Positions 54,301 to 64,000 of a stretch of 64,000 bases of DNA are shown here, in pieces. The translations under genes were made by a program, and so were the position numbers. The notes beneath the pieces were generated by a model. The model had not been told where the DNA came from. It was given only the letters and a program-made list of their open reading frames with translations, and searched no databases. The first letter of the stretch is position 1; every line of letters begins with the position of its first letter. The DNA comes from Pleodorina starrii. Its lineage: Eukaryota; Chlorophyta; Chlorophyceae; Chlamydomonadales; Volvocaceae. The stretch covers positions 7,084,001-7,148,000 of the forward strand of contig BRXU01000004.1 in assembly GCA_030267565.1 (NCBI GenBank), in the 5' to 3' direction.

Positions 54301-54679
54301 GCTGCCGTCGGCGTTCATGTTTGGTTGCAGCTGTACGAACGGCTGCGCCCGCTCTGGCTGCGCCCACTCCTGCTGAGCTGGCTCAGCCGGCAAGGGAACG
54401 TTCGTCCTTGAGATAGCTGCTGGTGCCCGTGCCATTGCTGGGTGTGTCGATACGGGGCCGGAGCCAGGTGGAGGTTCTGCATATGGAAGGTGAGAAAGGA
54501 CGAGTACAGGATGTGTGAGCAGCGTGGAGCCAGGTTGACGTGGAGGGTAAGAAAGGATGAGGCATTCGGACGACAAATTCCCAGAGTGCCGACGGCTTGC
54601 CTGCGCGGTTGCGCTCAAAGGTCGGCCTTCGAAGGTATTGTTCATAGCCTACCAAGTATGGATTTGCAGAGGTCGCCAT
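51375..54679 (-). CDS. POC5: Centriolar protein POC5
   Basis: Eight exons (54601-54679, 54103-54476, 53876-54010, 53444-53542, 53194-53270, 52654-52947, 52122-52351, 51375-51949) predict 620 residues. The diagnostic POC5 segment KRAFMRGVCALNIEAMNM follows a long Arg/Glu coiled coil (LADAHLQLEREAEARSKLEE). Before it lie Sfi1-like centrin-binding helices, VVLFQAFCAWRQQALAL and RNVFRAWFREAM. POC5 binds centrin and is required for distal assembly of the centriole/basal body. The N-terminal ~150 and C-terminal ~190 residues are low-complexity (Ser/Gly/Pro/Thr). Intron 1 needs a GC donor (CGCAG|GCAAGC). With it the start at 54679 joins in phase; without it the first exon is uncertain. All other introns are GT-AG and in phase. 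Confidence 0.9.
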
Positions 54680-54884
54680 TTGCAAGGGCGTCAAACTAAT
54701 AATTGAAGGTCAGCGACAGCTCAACAGTTAGGAAAAAGCAAGCGGCACTATGTCCCTTCTTCCCCTTTTCCTGTAACCTAAGCGTTTAGTAACGTGGTCA
54801 CTTGCAATGTATGAAGCGGAATGGGGTTTCTCACCGACAAAATGAATCCAACGGGGGCCTTATCAATGCGTTAGAAGTTGGTCT
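54680..54884. promoter_or_regulatory. Divergent promoter region (POC5 / GH127)
   Basis: 205 bp between divergent starts, A/T-richer than both genes. No clear TATA element was identified. Confidence 0.5.
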
Positions 54885-57800
54885 ATGGGCCCGCGCCATC
54901 GAACCGCATTAGATGTAGCTATGTGTGCCCTTCAATACGTCCCAGGATGGCCGGCCACCTTTTTGGTGGCCTGCCTCCTTGGGTTGTTATCATGTTACCA
55001 GGCGAAAATCGAGCCGCTACCGCTCTCAGACGTGCGGCTCCTAGATACATCCCACCAGATACGATATGAACGCTTAAATGCCAAATATCTACTTGAAATG
55101 CTTGACCCCGATAGACTGTTGTGGTCCTTCCGGAAAACAGCCGGGCTGCCTACCCCAAACCACCCATACTATGTGTCCTGGGAGGATCCCGCATGCGAGC
55201 TGCGTGGGCATTTTGTCGGGCACTATTTATCGGCGGTCTCACTGGCGTATGCGAGCACAGGTGTGCCTCCTGCAGCAAAAAGGGGCCCCACGTGGCCATG
55301 AGCAGGGGAGCCTCCTGGCCCCTGCTGTGTGTCTGCTACCGGCAGGCGGCTCGCAGGGCTCGTGATCCTCATGCTCATCCCAAGCCCATTTAAACTGGTT
55401 CGTACAACCACCTTACCCGCTTTAGGCAATGTTGCGTTTCGCACACGGCTGGAGCTCATGATCTCGGAGCTTGGGAAGGTGCAGCAGGCGATGGGGCTGG
55501 GCGGATACCTGTCCGCCTTCCCTACCGAGTTCTTCGATCGGGTGGAGGCTTTGAAACCCGTGTGGGCGCCGTACTACACGGTGCGCAGTGCGTGTGGTCC
55601 TGTGGCAGCACGGCCTCCGGGTGGGTGTACGGGTCGTCAGCCCTGTGGATGTCTCTCGCCCGAGGGCCTCCTTCTGCACTCCATATCAGGACAGGACAGA
55701 TCCGTACACGCAATCCTGTCCTGTCCTGTCCTGGCACCGCCGCCTTGCGTGCCGTGCCTATTGGTGCCCTCACCCAGCCTAGGCGCGCGCAGGAGAGGTC
55801 CGTCCACCCGCACCGACCCTTAGGCCGACAATCACACCAACCACACCAACGTCCGTACCCGTATCTTTCAATCCGGCCGCCATGCCCCCACGGGAGACCT
55901 GACGTCCACCTTATATATTTTCCGGATCCAGATCCACAAGATCATCGCGGGCCTTGTGGATGCCTACGAGCTGGGTCACCAGGAGGCGGCTCTGGGCATG
56001 GCTTCCCGCATGGTGGCCTACCACTACAACCGCTCGCAGGCGGTGATCGCGACCAAGGGCCGGGAGCACTGGACCGCAGTCCTCAACTGCGAGTATGGGG
56101 GCATGAACGAGGTGAGAGGAGGGGCCAGGCGGGGTGCGGGTGGGGTGCGGAGGAGCACACCTGTGTGTGATCGAGGGAGAGAGAGAGGGCAGCAACGCTT
56201 TGTTGCGGGCGGTGAAGGAGCATGCTGTGAGATCGGTTCAGGGTTGGCGGCAGGGAAGATGGACGGCAGCGCGGCCGATGAGTGTCTGTACGACTGTACC
56301 CCTCCCTTCTGGGCGGTGACACTCTGCTTGCCGGCGCAGAGGAGATCCATCAAATTGCTGATGTCGACCGCCGCTGCTGCCGCATGTGCCGCAGATCCTG
56401 TACCGGCTGCACCGGATCACCAAGGACCGGACGCACCTGGAGTTCGCCCGGCTGTTTGAGAAGCCGCTGTTCATGAAGCCCATGCAGCAGAACTTTGACA
56501 TGCTGGAGGGGCTCCACGCAAACACGCACCTCGCACAGGTAAGTGGGGTGGCAATGGAGTGTGTAAGGAAGCCGGCGCTGGCTCGCGCGGCAAGGGCAAG
56601 GGCCCGGGCGACGGAGCAAACGGAGCAGATGGCGTCGGCGGCGCTTCCCAGCCTGCCGACGCGCTGCGGAGTGACGCCTGCACCGATGCACTGTACTGCA
56701 CTGTACTGCACTGTACTACACTGTACTGTACTGCACTGTACTGCTCATGGTTCGTCGGCCGCAAAAAAAAAGAGCTCGCCGGCCCACAAACAAAGAAACA
56801 ATGCGTTGCGCGTGGGCCCGCCGCACGCCGGCCTTGCGCTGCAGGTGGCCGGCTTCGCGGAGGCGTACGACACCGTTGGTGACGAGGCCGCCCGCAACGC
56901 CACGCGCAACTTCTTCGACATCGTGACTGTCCACCACAGCTTCGCGACAGGCGGCTCCAACGACCACGAGTTCTGGCAGGCGCCGGACCGCATGGCGGAC
57001 TCAATCCTCAAGGTGGGCTGTGGGCTGTGGGCCTTATGACGGCGCCTGGTGTGACATGGCCATGACATGGCTTCCCACCACTCGCCCTGGAGTTGGGCGG
57101 GGGCGGGGGTCTCGCGCCCTCGCTCATTCACATAATGGAAAGGGTGCGGTTATGGACAGGGCGGGGGGGGGGGGCAACTGGGTGCGACCGGAAGAACGGA
57201 GTCATGGCGCCCGCCGTTCTTGTGAAGGCGGGTCGTATGGGGCCCATGTCGTGAGGCCCGTGTGGGTCCCACTTCCCAGGCGGCGCCCGGAGCTGCTTGC
57301 TCAGGGTTATGGCGCGCCACACATTTGCCCTTCAACGTGCACAACCCTGGCAGTGAGTAACAGTGGGGTTGCGCTCGGCCGCCGATTTATCGCTGCCTGC
57401 CCTGTCTTTGGCCCCATGTGCGCGGCCCCCTGCAGCAAAAAGACGCGGTGGAGACCCAGGAGACGTGCACGCAGTACAACATCCTGAAGATCGCTCGCTC
57501 GCTGTTCCGGTGGACGGGCGATGTGTCGTACGCCGACTTTTACGAGCGGGCGCTGATCAACGGCATCCTGGGCACGGCGCGCCTGCCGCCGGAAGACTGG
57601 CCAGAGGTAAAGGAACATGGGACTCAAGCTGAGCAGAACCCCAATCGCTGCTCATTCGCGAGCAATTGCAAACTCTCGGGGCTTCGAAAAATTTCATGGA
57701 TCTGCGAGTTGCAGCTTGCAGGTCCGCACACACACACAACCCAGCTCTCCTGATGGAATTGCGCTCAGCCCCTTGAGTTTCCAAAGGCTAGGCGACAAGT

Positions 57801-60800
57801 AGCGGTAAAAAAAATGCTGACGCTGATGCGCCGTGTCGCCGCCTTGCCGCCACCGTGCCGCCATCCACCCCTCGCAGCGCGCTCTGCCGCACCGCCACGG
57901 CGACGGCGCGCACCACCATCACCACCATCACGTCAACCACCTGCGCCGCAGCCTCGTCACGACCTCCGGGCAGCGCTCCGAAGCCGCCGGGGCCGCTGCG
58001 GCGGCGGCTGCCGCCGGCGGCGGTGGGCTGGTCAGCCCGCACCGTCGTCAGCACAATGAGGAGTATCTGGGCTGGTGGGCGTTCTCCAAGCCGCGACCCG
58101 AGTGGAACGCCTCGGACGCGCATGGGCCAGGTGGGTAAAAAGAAGATACCGCAGCGGAGGCGGAGACGGCTGGTGGGGGACTGGGCGCCGGGCGGGATCG
58201 CGGCGGGGCTAGAAGGCGCGGGGAGCTGCTGCTCTGGGCGCGCCTCACGTGGCTGGATGGCTCGGTGCGGGAGGGATGAAAACCGTTGAATAATGCGCTT
58301 GAATGATGCGTTTGGATGCAGCGACCGCGCGCGCTCGTGATCCGCTCTCTGGTCAGCCGGCGAGGCCCGGCCCGAGGTCAACGAGGTGGCGTCATGGCGT
58401 GCGCAGAGTTGCAGGTCCCTGGGGGGCCTCGCTGACGGCGGAATGCGGCGCGCATTCCTTGGCCGGCAGAAGCGGCTCCTCAGCGCCCCATCCCCCATCT
58501 GCGCTGCGGTTCGTTGCCCTGTCCACCTCACCTGTGCGCGTGTGTGCACACTGTTGGTCTCGCGTGCAGGTGTGTTTCTGTACCTGCTGCCCCTGGGCAC
58601 CGGTCAGTCCAAGTCCGACAATATCCACCATTGGGGCTTCCCCTTCCATTCCTTCTGGTGCTGCTACGGCACCGTCGTGGAGTCGTACGCCAAGCTGGCC
58701 GACTCGATCTACTTCAAGTGAGGTTCGGGGACGGCCATCCAACGCCCAGAACCCCCTCGTTACCCCACATTATGCTCCTCTCCTGCGCCCCGCCAACCCC
58801 AATCCCCAATCCCTGCCTTCTGGTCCACGTAGGGACATGAGCCCGCAGCAGGGCGGCCCCGCCGACCCGTCCGCGCCCAAGCTGCCTGCCCGGCTGTACA
58901 TCAACCAGCTGGTGTCCTCCCGGGCCAGCTGGGCAGAGATGGGGCTGAGGGTTACCATGGAGGCCGACATGTTCGCGACAGGTGAGCCAGCCGGGCAGAG
59001 GGGCGAGCCGGGATGGAAGGGAAGCGGATGGGAGGCACCAAGATGAACAGAAGGGGGCAGGTGGGGAGGACACAGGCGCAGGTGGAGAGTCGGGACGGAT
59101 GTGGGCGGGCTTGGGGACGCAAGCGCAGGACGGATGTGGCGGCAGGGGACACGCAGGAGGGAAAATGGAATGCGCGTACCGTCAGCTTAACGCCTTGCCG
59201 CGTGCGCGATGTTACGGCCCCGCCGCGTTGCAGGCCCCGCTGCCACTGCGGAGATCCGCTTCGAGCCGCTCGCCGCCTCCGCGGGTGGCTCTCAGCTGTC
59301 GGCCACGTTCACCCTCATGGTCCGGATACCCCACTGGACGGCGGCCAAGGAGGCGGGCCCAGGGCCGGGCTCGGACTCGGGCTCAGGTCCAGGGCGCGGC
59401 CGCGGCGGCGGCATCAGCATCGACGTCAACGGCCAGGCGTGGACCTCCTGCCCTGGCGCACCCACGCCCGGCAGCTACTGCCAGGTCACCAGGCGAGTGC
59501 GCGGGCGCGCCCCGCCGTGGCCGATTCCTTGCGGCGTCAGGTGCAGCGGGTTGCGGCTGCTGGGGGCCGGACAGCAGCAAGCGCACCGTCAGGCGCAGAA
59601 TGTGGTCGCGCTGTTGTTCGCCAGTGCCCTTCCGGTCACGCCCTTGCAAATATGTGACATGTTGCCAGGCCCGTGGGTGCTGCGGTCCGTTGGTGCTGCG
59701 CAACAAGAGGATGGACAGACAACTCCTGCCCTGCCCTGCCCTGCCCTGCCCTGCCCTGCCCTGCCCTGCCCTGCCCTGCCCTGCCCTGCCCTGCCTTGAC
59801 GCGCTGGCTGCACTTTCCCTTCCCGTCCTTCCCTTCGTGCTCGGACAGGCAGTGGGCTACCGGCGACTCGGTGTCGCTCCGGCTGCCCATGCGGTGGTGG
59901 CTCAAGTCGCTGCCGGAGAACCGGGCGCAGTACCACGGCCTCATGGTGCGGGGGTCATCGGCATCGAGTAATCATGGGCCCGCTGATCAGCCGCCCCGCG
60001 GATTCTGGAAAAAAAGCGTTAACTTTCATTTGCTTCACTACTCTCGAAGGCGTAGTGTAACTGCACGCCTGCACCGCAGTCCCTACATCCCCGCAACACC
60101 CTGTGCCTGGCGACATGCCGTGGCAATGCTGGCCCCTGCCATGGGCCCTGCTGGCCCTCCCTCGAGGGACCGAACAGCCTCTCTGCGACCCTGCCTGCCC
60201 TCCGTCCGCCGCCGCGCGTACTCGGCAGCGCGAACCCAACCACTCCATTCCACTCCACTCCGCCCCGCCCCGCTCCCGACCTCGCCTCCGCCCGACGCCG
60301 CTCCAGGCCATCATGATGGGTCCCTTCGTCATGGCCGGCATCACCCACCACGACCGCCTGCTGCGACTGCCCGCCAGCTCCGCCGCCTCCGCCGCTGCGG
60401 CCGCCTCCGCCTCCCTGGGCGCCAACCCGGGCTCGCCAGTCGACCTGGCCGGCCGGGTGTACCTGCCCGAGGAGGCCGATGAGCTGCTGTCGCTGCAGGT
60501 GGGGGGTCCATCGCTGCAGGTGGGGTCCCTGTGGGAACATACGATAGTGAAAGGCGGGGGGAGTGAACGATGGTGAGGTGCTGTGAAGGCGCGGGAGGGG
60601 CTGTTTGCCTCGTGCGTCACGCGAGGGGTGAATAGCCCGAATTTTAATTTTCTTCCGATAACTGGAACAACCACGCCATCCCGTAGCTTCCAGGAAAGGA
60701 ACAGTTCAGCGCCTCGGGAGCCTACGTTGATCGGTTTCCGATGCCTTCTCCACAGGCCTCCTGGAACTCGAGCCTTCATGTACGACATGATTCCAACCTG

Positions 60801-61317
60801 CTGTACATCTCTGCTCTGGAGGACGGCGGCGACGCCATGGACGCCACCTTCCGGCTGGGCCGCGGTTGCCACCACGGCGGCGACGCCGCTGCCGGCGCCG
60901 GCGGCTTGACCACGGCGGCGTCCGGCCACCACAAGCTGCTGTCGCTGCTGCACGGGCACGACCAGCGGCAGGACGTCAGCGCGGAGCTCCCCAGGCAAGC
61001 GCGCTGAGCGGGGGGGCGCGACACGGCGGGGCGCGGTGTGGCTGTTTCGGCAGGGGAGGGCGAGAGAGCGAACTAGCGGGCTTGAGGAGCAGCCGAGTAA
61101 GAACGTGGGATGGATGAGCCGGCCTGGCTTGTATCGTTGTATGCCTGCTTGCTCGTTATACCGGTACCAACCTGGGATGCGCTTGGCGGTATACGGCAAC
61201 GCCTCGCGGACTGTTTGCTTTGCTTTGCCGCCGCTGGGGACTTCGCGCCCTGCTTATTGCGATAATGGCCTCGCTCTCGCAAGCGATAGAATTTATCGGA
61301 CTTCATTGCCCTCTTCT

Positions 61318-61357
<40 letters not shown>

Positions 61358-62609
61358 TGTGTGCTGCCGCAGCAGCCACGGCTCGCTGTCGGATGCGTTC
61401 GGGTCGCTGCGGTCGCTCATGCGGCTGGGGCAGCACGACTCGGGCCAGCAGCTGAGCCTGGAGGCCATGGGCTACCCCAACCACTACATCGCATACGACC
61501 ACACCGACGTCATCGTGCTGCAGCCGGTGAGGCCGCGGGGGGAGGGCCGCGGGGCCGGGGGCGGGGCAGCGGGCGGGGCCGGGGGCGGGGCCGGGGGCGG
61601 GGCAGCCGACGCTCCTCGTGTGAAATGCGAGAGGACGAGGCGGAATCTGCGCCTCGTCCTCTCGCATCTCACACGAGGGCCACAAGCATGCGTTTCCCTT
61701 TGTAAGGCTTTCGGGGCGAGGACTGTGGACTGTGCTCTCTTAGGAGCAATTGGCATGTCATGTCTGCTCCGCCGCGCTCCCAGCCCGTGCGTGATTTTTG
61801 CCGGGGACCGCGCCTTCCTCGCTACCTGTGCGCTGCCACCGCCGCCACGTGGCGCCGCGCCGGCCGCAGGGCGCGGCGGGCTCGGAGCCCTCCAAGTGCA
61901 ACCGCGCCATGTGGATGATGCGGCCCGGCCTGGACGGCTCCCCCGACACCGTGTCCTTCGAGGCGGCGATGCGTCCCGGCTTCTACCTCACGGCGGTGGG
62001 CCTGCTGCCGAAGCCCGCCGCGTCCACGGACCCGGCTGCCTGCCGCGACGCGCTGTTTGACACGTGCCAGGAGGCCGGCGAGGGCGGGTCATGCGCGACG
62101 GACTCATGTAAGCAAAAGCGATGCAGGCGTCGCGTCGGGGGGCTGGTGCCTGGTGGGCAGGCGGGCATCGAAGATGGGGCGTGCGCCGGTGGGGACGTGT
62201 GTTGTTACCGGCCTCCGCTTTTGCTGAGGCCACATCTGCAGCCTCACGCCTCCTGCAGCAAATTTCGTAAGAAAATCTGCGGGGCCCTTGAGCGACTTGT
62301 TCCTAACCAGCACGCCTCCCTCTGTCCGTCACGGTTGCACCCTCGCGCGCAGTTGTCGCGCACGTGCTGTGCCGGCAGACCTGCGGCTGGTGCAACGCGA
62401 CGCAATCGGCGCTGCGGCTGCGGCAGCGGCCGGCCAACAGCCCGGCGTTCAGCGCCGCCAGCTCCTTCCGACTGGCGCCGGCCGCGCGGCGGGCCTACCC
62501 GGCGGGGGCGCACGTCGTGGCGGGCACCAACCGGCACTACCTGGTTGCGCCCATCGGCAACCTAGTCGACGAGCGGTACACGGCGTACTTCAAGATCGAG
62601 AAGAGCTGA
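54885..62609 (+). CDS. GH127 beta-L-arabinofuranosidase-like secreted enzyme with AbfB-like and ShKT-like C-terminal modules
   Basis: Sixteen in-phase exons encode about 1059 residues. They start at 54885, 55426, 55932, 56395, 56845, 57436, 57878, 58570, 58833, 59234, 59849, 60307, 60756, 61373, 61870 and 62353, with stop TGA at 62609. A hydrophobic N-terminal stretch (WPATFLVACLLGLLSCYQA) looks like a signal or anchor. The GH127 barrel follows: ELRGHFVGHYLSAVSLAYAS, GYLSAFPTEFFDRVEALKPV, APYYT-IHK, GLHANTHLAQ. The zinc/catalytic residues of characterised GH127 map to Glu350 and Cys352 (ETCTQYN) and Cys513-Cys514 (SFWCCYG); the first Cys of the pair is the nucleophile in that family. A His/Ala/Gly insertion lies at about 399-450. 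The C-terminal part has an AbfB-like segment (PDTVSFEAAMRPGFYL), a six-Cys ShKT-like module (CRDALFDTC ... CRQTCGWC), and the plant-type end VDERYTAYFKIEKS. A cell-wall glycan role is likely. Two introns use GC donors (59493, 60995). Confidence 0.9.
56683..56752. repeat. Degenerate 10-bp tandem repeat (CTGTACTGCA) in a GH127 intron
   Basis: Five to six imperfect copies of CTGTACTGCA/CTGTACTACA run from about 56690 to 56745, in the intron between exons ending at 56538 and starting at 56845. Confidence 0.75.
59726..59795. repeat. CTGCC pentanucleotide microsatellite, 14 units
   Basis: Fourteen perfect head-to-tail CTGCC units lie in GH127 intron 10 (59493-59848), the intron that also has a GC donor. 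The array sits about 50 nt upstream of the acceptor, so it extends the polypyrimidine-rich tract. Confidence 0.95.
61319..61353. repeat. GT dinucleotide microsatellite
   Basis: About 17 GT units sit just upstream of the acceptor of GH127 intron 13, ending about 18 nt before it. Length variation here could affect splicing. Confidence 0.95.
61614..61678. repeat. Hairpin with 29-bp arms (one mismatch) and 7-nt loop in a GH127 intron
   Basis: The arms 61614-61642 and 61650-61678 are reverse complements except for a single A/G difference at the eleventh base, separated by GAATCTG. The structure lies in intron 14 (61527-61869), right after a G/C-rich minisatellite of GCCGGGGGCGGG units (about 61553-61603). 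Confidence 0.95.
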
Positions 62610-63843
62610 AGGTGAAGTAGGCTGCAGCTTGCGAGACATCCCGCCGGAAGCCGGCTGCTGCACACGTTCAGAAGAGCTGCAGAGGGCAGCGAGAGCTTGT
62701 TTGATTGAAGTGGCGGTGGCGGTGAGGGACAGCGGATGAGGGCGAGTGGAGGGGGGCGCTCTTCTTGCCGGTGCAGATACCGGTACGGCAGGATACGGTT
62801 GTTAGCGACTGCGTGCCGTGGTGCCTGGTCCTCGCATATCCTCGCGTGTTCATCACAAAGATACGCGTGCCGGCTGGCAACATCAGGGCGAGCCAGCAAT
62901 AATGGTGTCCGGTAGTACCGGTACGTACACGTCTGTCTGTCCCCCCAAGACTTCCGGACTGCGGACAGCAGTCAGTCCTTTTGCCGTGGTGGTGATCACT
63001 GTACCGGAAGATCCTGCGGCCTCCCCAGCATTTCAACAGGAGCAGGGGGCGGCAAACGTGCGAAACCGTAAGCGTGCGAGCGCAAGCTGCCAGGGTCCGT
63101 GGCAATGACCGGCGGCCTCCTGGCCCGCCGGCGCAGCTCCTGGCGACAGCATCGCGTGCTGGCCTGCAGCGGGGTCGTGCTTGTGCTTTGAGCTTATGAC
63201 CGTGATTCTGTGATCGCGTGAACCTCTTGATGTGGACCGCTGGACTTGACGGCACCGTAGTCATCGAGCTCGACGCAGATGTGCATCGCGTGAGTGGCGC
63301 GGCGATGCTCCTTTTGGCACGCAGCAAAGCAGGGCGCAAGGGTGCCGTTTCGTCGACTGCTACTGGAGTGTTGTTGGCGCCGCAATCGTTCACGTCACGA
63401 AGCCAAAAGCACACTGTTGAGGCGGGTCTTCCGCTGGACGCCGTGAAGGCCTCACCCCGGGCGAGGTCGTGTTGTCGTGCACAGCGGCCGAAATAACTTA
63501 TTTGGCATGGTCCAAAGCCTGTACAAAACCGGTCTATGTGTAAAATTTTCAACCAGTTTACAGCAGCTAGAAAGGCATGTTCGCGGCGGCCGAGAATCGC
63601 GGTATTGCGAACAATGCTAACAATACCTCCGGCCGCTCCCTCGACCTCATCGCCGCACCGCGACTCCACCGCGTCCCTTCCCCCCCTTCCCCCCCCCAAC
63701 AGCCTCATTTATCCACCTGCTCTGCTTTCGCCTACACTGTCCCCTATTCACTGGTAAAACGACCAAAGCGGGCCCTGCGCGCGCGTGTTGTGGCCGGCAA
63801 CCGAGCTGATAGGCAAGGCCGCAGACCCATCAACAGTCTCCAC
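62610..63843. other. 3' region after GH127
   Basis: Probably mostly GH127 3' UTR. TGTAA at 63539-63543 would end a 0.93-kb UTR. A long open frame on the - strand (62668-63708) has no domain and biased, Cys/Arg/His-rich composition, so I regard it as non-coding. A pyrimidine-rich tract at about 63676-63702 is followed by CAG. Confidence 0.45.
63539..63543 (+). terminator. Candidate poly(A) signal TGTAA for GH127
   Basis: This is the first TGTAA I noticed on the + strand downstream of the GH127 stop codon, 930 nt away. Confidence 0.35.
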
Positions 63844-64000
63844 ATGCGTTTCATCAACAACAGATTAAATCCGCCGCTCGCCGCTTTGCACGCGGCTGCC
63901 GCCAACGCCCGCGCGCATCTGCCTTCTGCCGCCAGGACTGCGGAGCAGCCGGCACTGGCCACAGCAAAGCGGCAAGCAGCCGAACCCCGACGTCATTTGG
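63844..64000 (+). CDS. Possible start of another gene, truncated by the window end
   Basis: From ATG at 63844 the frame stays open to the window edge. It reads MRFINNRLNPPLAALHAAAA, then an Ala/Arg/Pro-rich stretch that could be an organelle-targeting peptide. The GC content rises as in the coding exons elsewhere. No domain is visible in 52 residues, so this is a tentative call. Confidence 0.25.
   Translation, partial: MRFINNRLNPPLAALHAAAANARAHLPSAARTAEQPALATAKRQAAEPRRHL

Noticed and set aside
59955..61199. 414-codon open frame on the - strand
   Set aside because: It is antisense to GH127 exons 12-13, which carry clear family motifs and in-phase splice sites; GC-rich exons commonly leave long antisense frames open.
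62668..63708. 346-codon open frame on the - strand
   Set aside because: No recognisable domain, Cys/Arg/His-rich random composition, no conserved start context, and it lies in the probable 3' UTR of GH127.

Overview
This window is nuclear DNA from a green alga, most likely a volvocine chlorophyte (Chlamydomonas, Volvox and relatives). The evidence is: short coding exons split by many 100-400 bp spliceosomal introns; GC-rich coding sequence with Ala/Gly/Gln/Pro runs; TGTAA-type poly(A) signals after several stops; chloroplast transit-peptide-like N termini; and centriole/cilium genes (POC5, a CDKL-type kinase) beside plant-type genes (an ABCI11/NAP14-like ABC ATPase, DUF506). I rebuilt gene models by hand from reading-frame phase, splice signals and recognisable domains. 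Sixteen genes could be modelled, thirteen of them with start, stop and every intron phase consistent.

Layout. 1-3.7 kb: non-coding, with an array of CTCCGTAA/TTACGGAG inverted repeats. 3.7-4.9 kb (+): PDDEXK-like DUF506 protein, 5' end unresolved. 8.2-10.3 kb (-): cysteine dioxygenase. 12.2-14.3 kb (-): probable thylakoid protein with a duplicated soluble module and three membrane segments. 14.8-21.5 kb (+): kinesin-12. 21.8-22.3 kb (-): LSM7. 22.6-24.1 kb (+): plastid-type ABC ATPase. 24.1-26.0 kb (-): two unrecognised small models, possibly one gene. 26.3-34.1 kb (+): about 1975-residue protein with three IQ motifs and a CDKL-family kinase. 35.3-36.3 kb (-): 110-residue single-span probable chloroplast protein. 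37.7-40.0 kb (-): acyl-protein thioesterase. 40.6-43.1 kb (+): NFKBIL1-like protein. 43.9-48.7 kb (-): F-box/LRR protein. 48.9-50.8 kb (+): TMEM186-like mitochondrial protein. 51.4-54.7 kb (-): centriolar POC5. 54.9-62.6 kb (+): secreted GH127 arabinofuranosidase-like enzyme with an AbfB-like segment and a ShKT-like Cys module. The last 160 bp may hold the start of another gene.

Most neighbours are divergent pairs sharing a short promoter or convergent pairs with close or overlapping 3' ends. No operon-like pathway is evident, but the kinesin-12, the IQ-CDKL kinase and POC5 all belong to microtubule, centriole or cilium biology. The most distinctive observations are the IQ-CDKL fusion, the duplicated-module thylakoid protein, the GH127-AbfB-ShKT architecture, an apparently raised share of GC-AG introns (4 of about 92), and a near-perfect 29-bp intronic hairpin.
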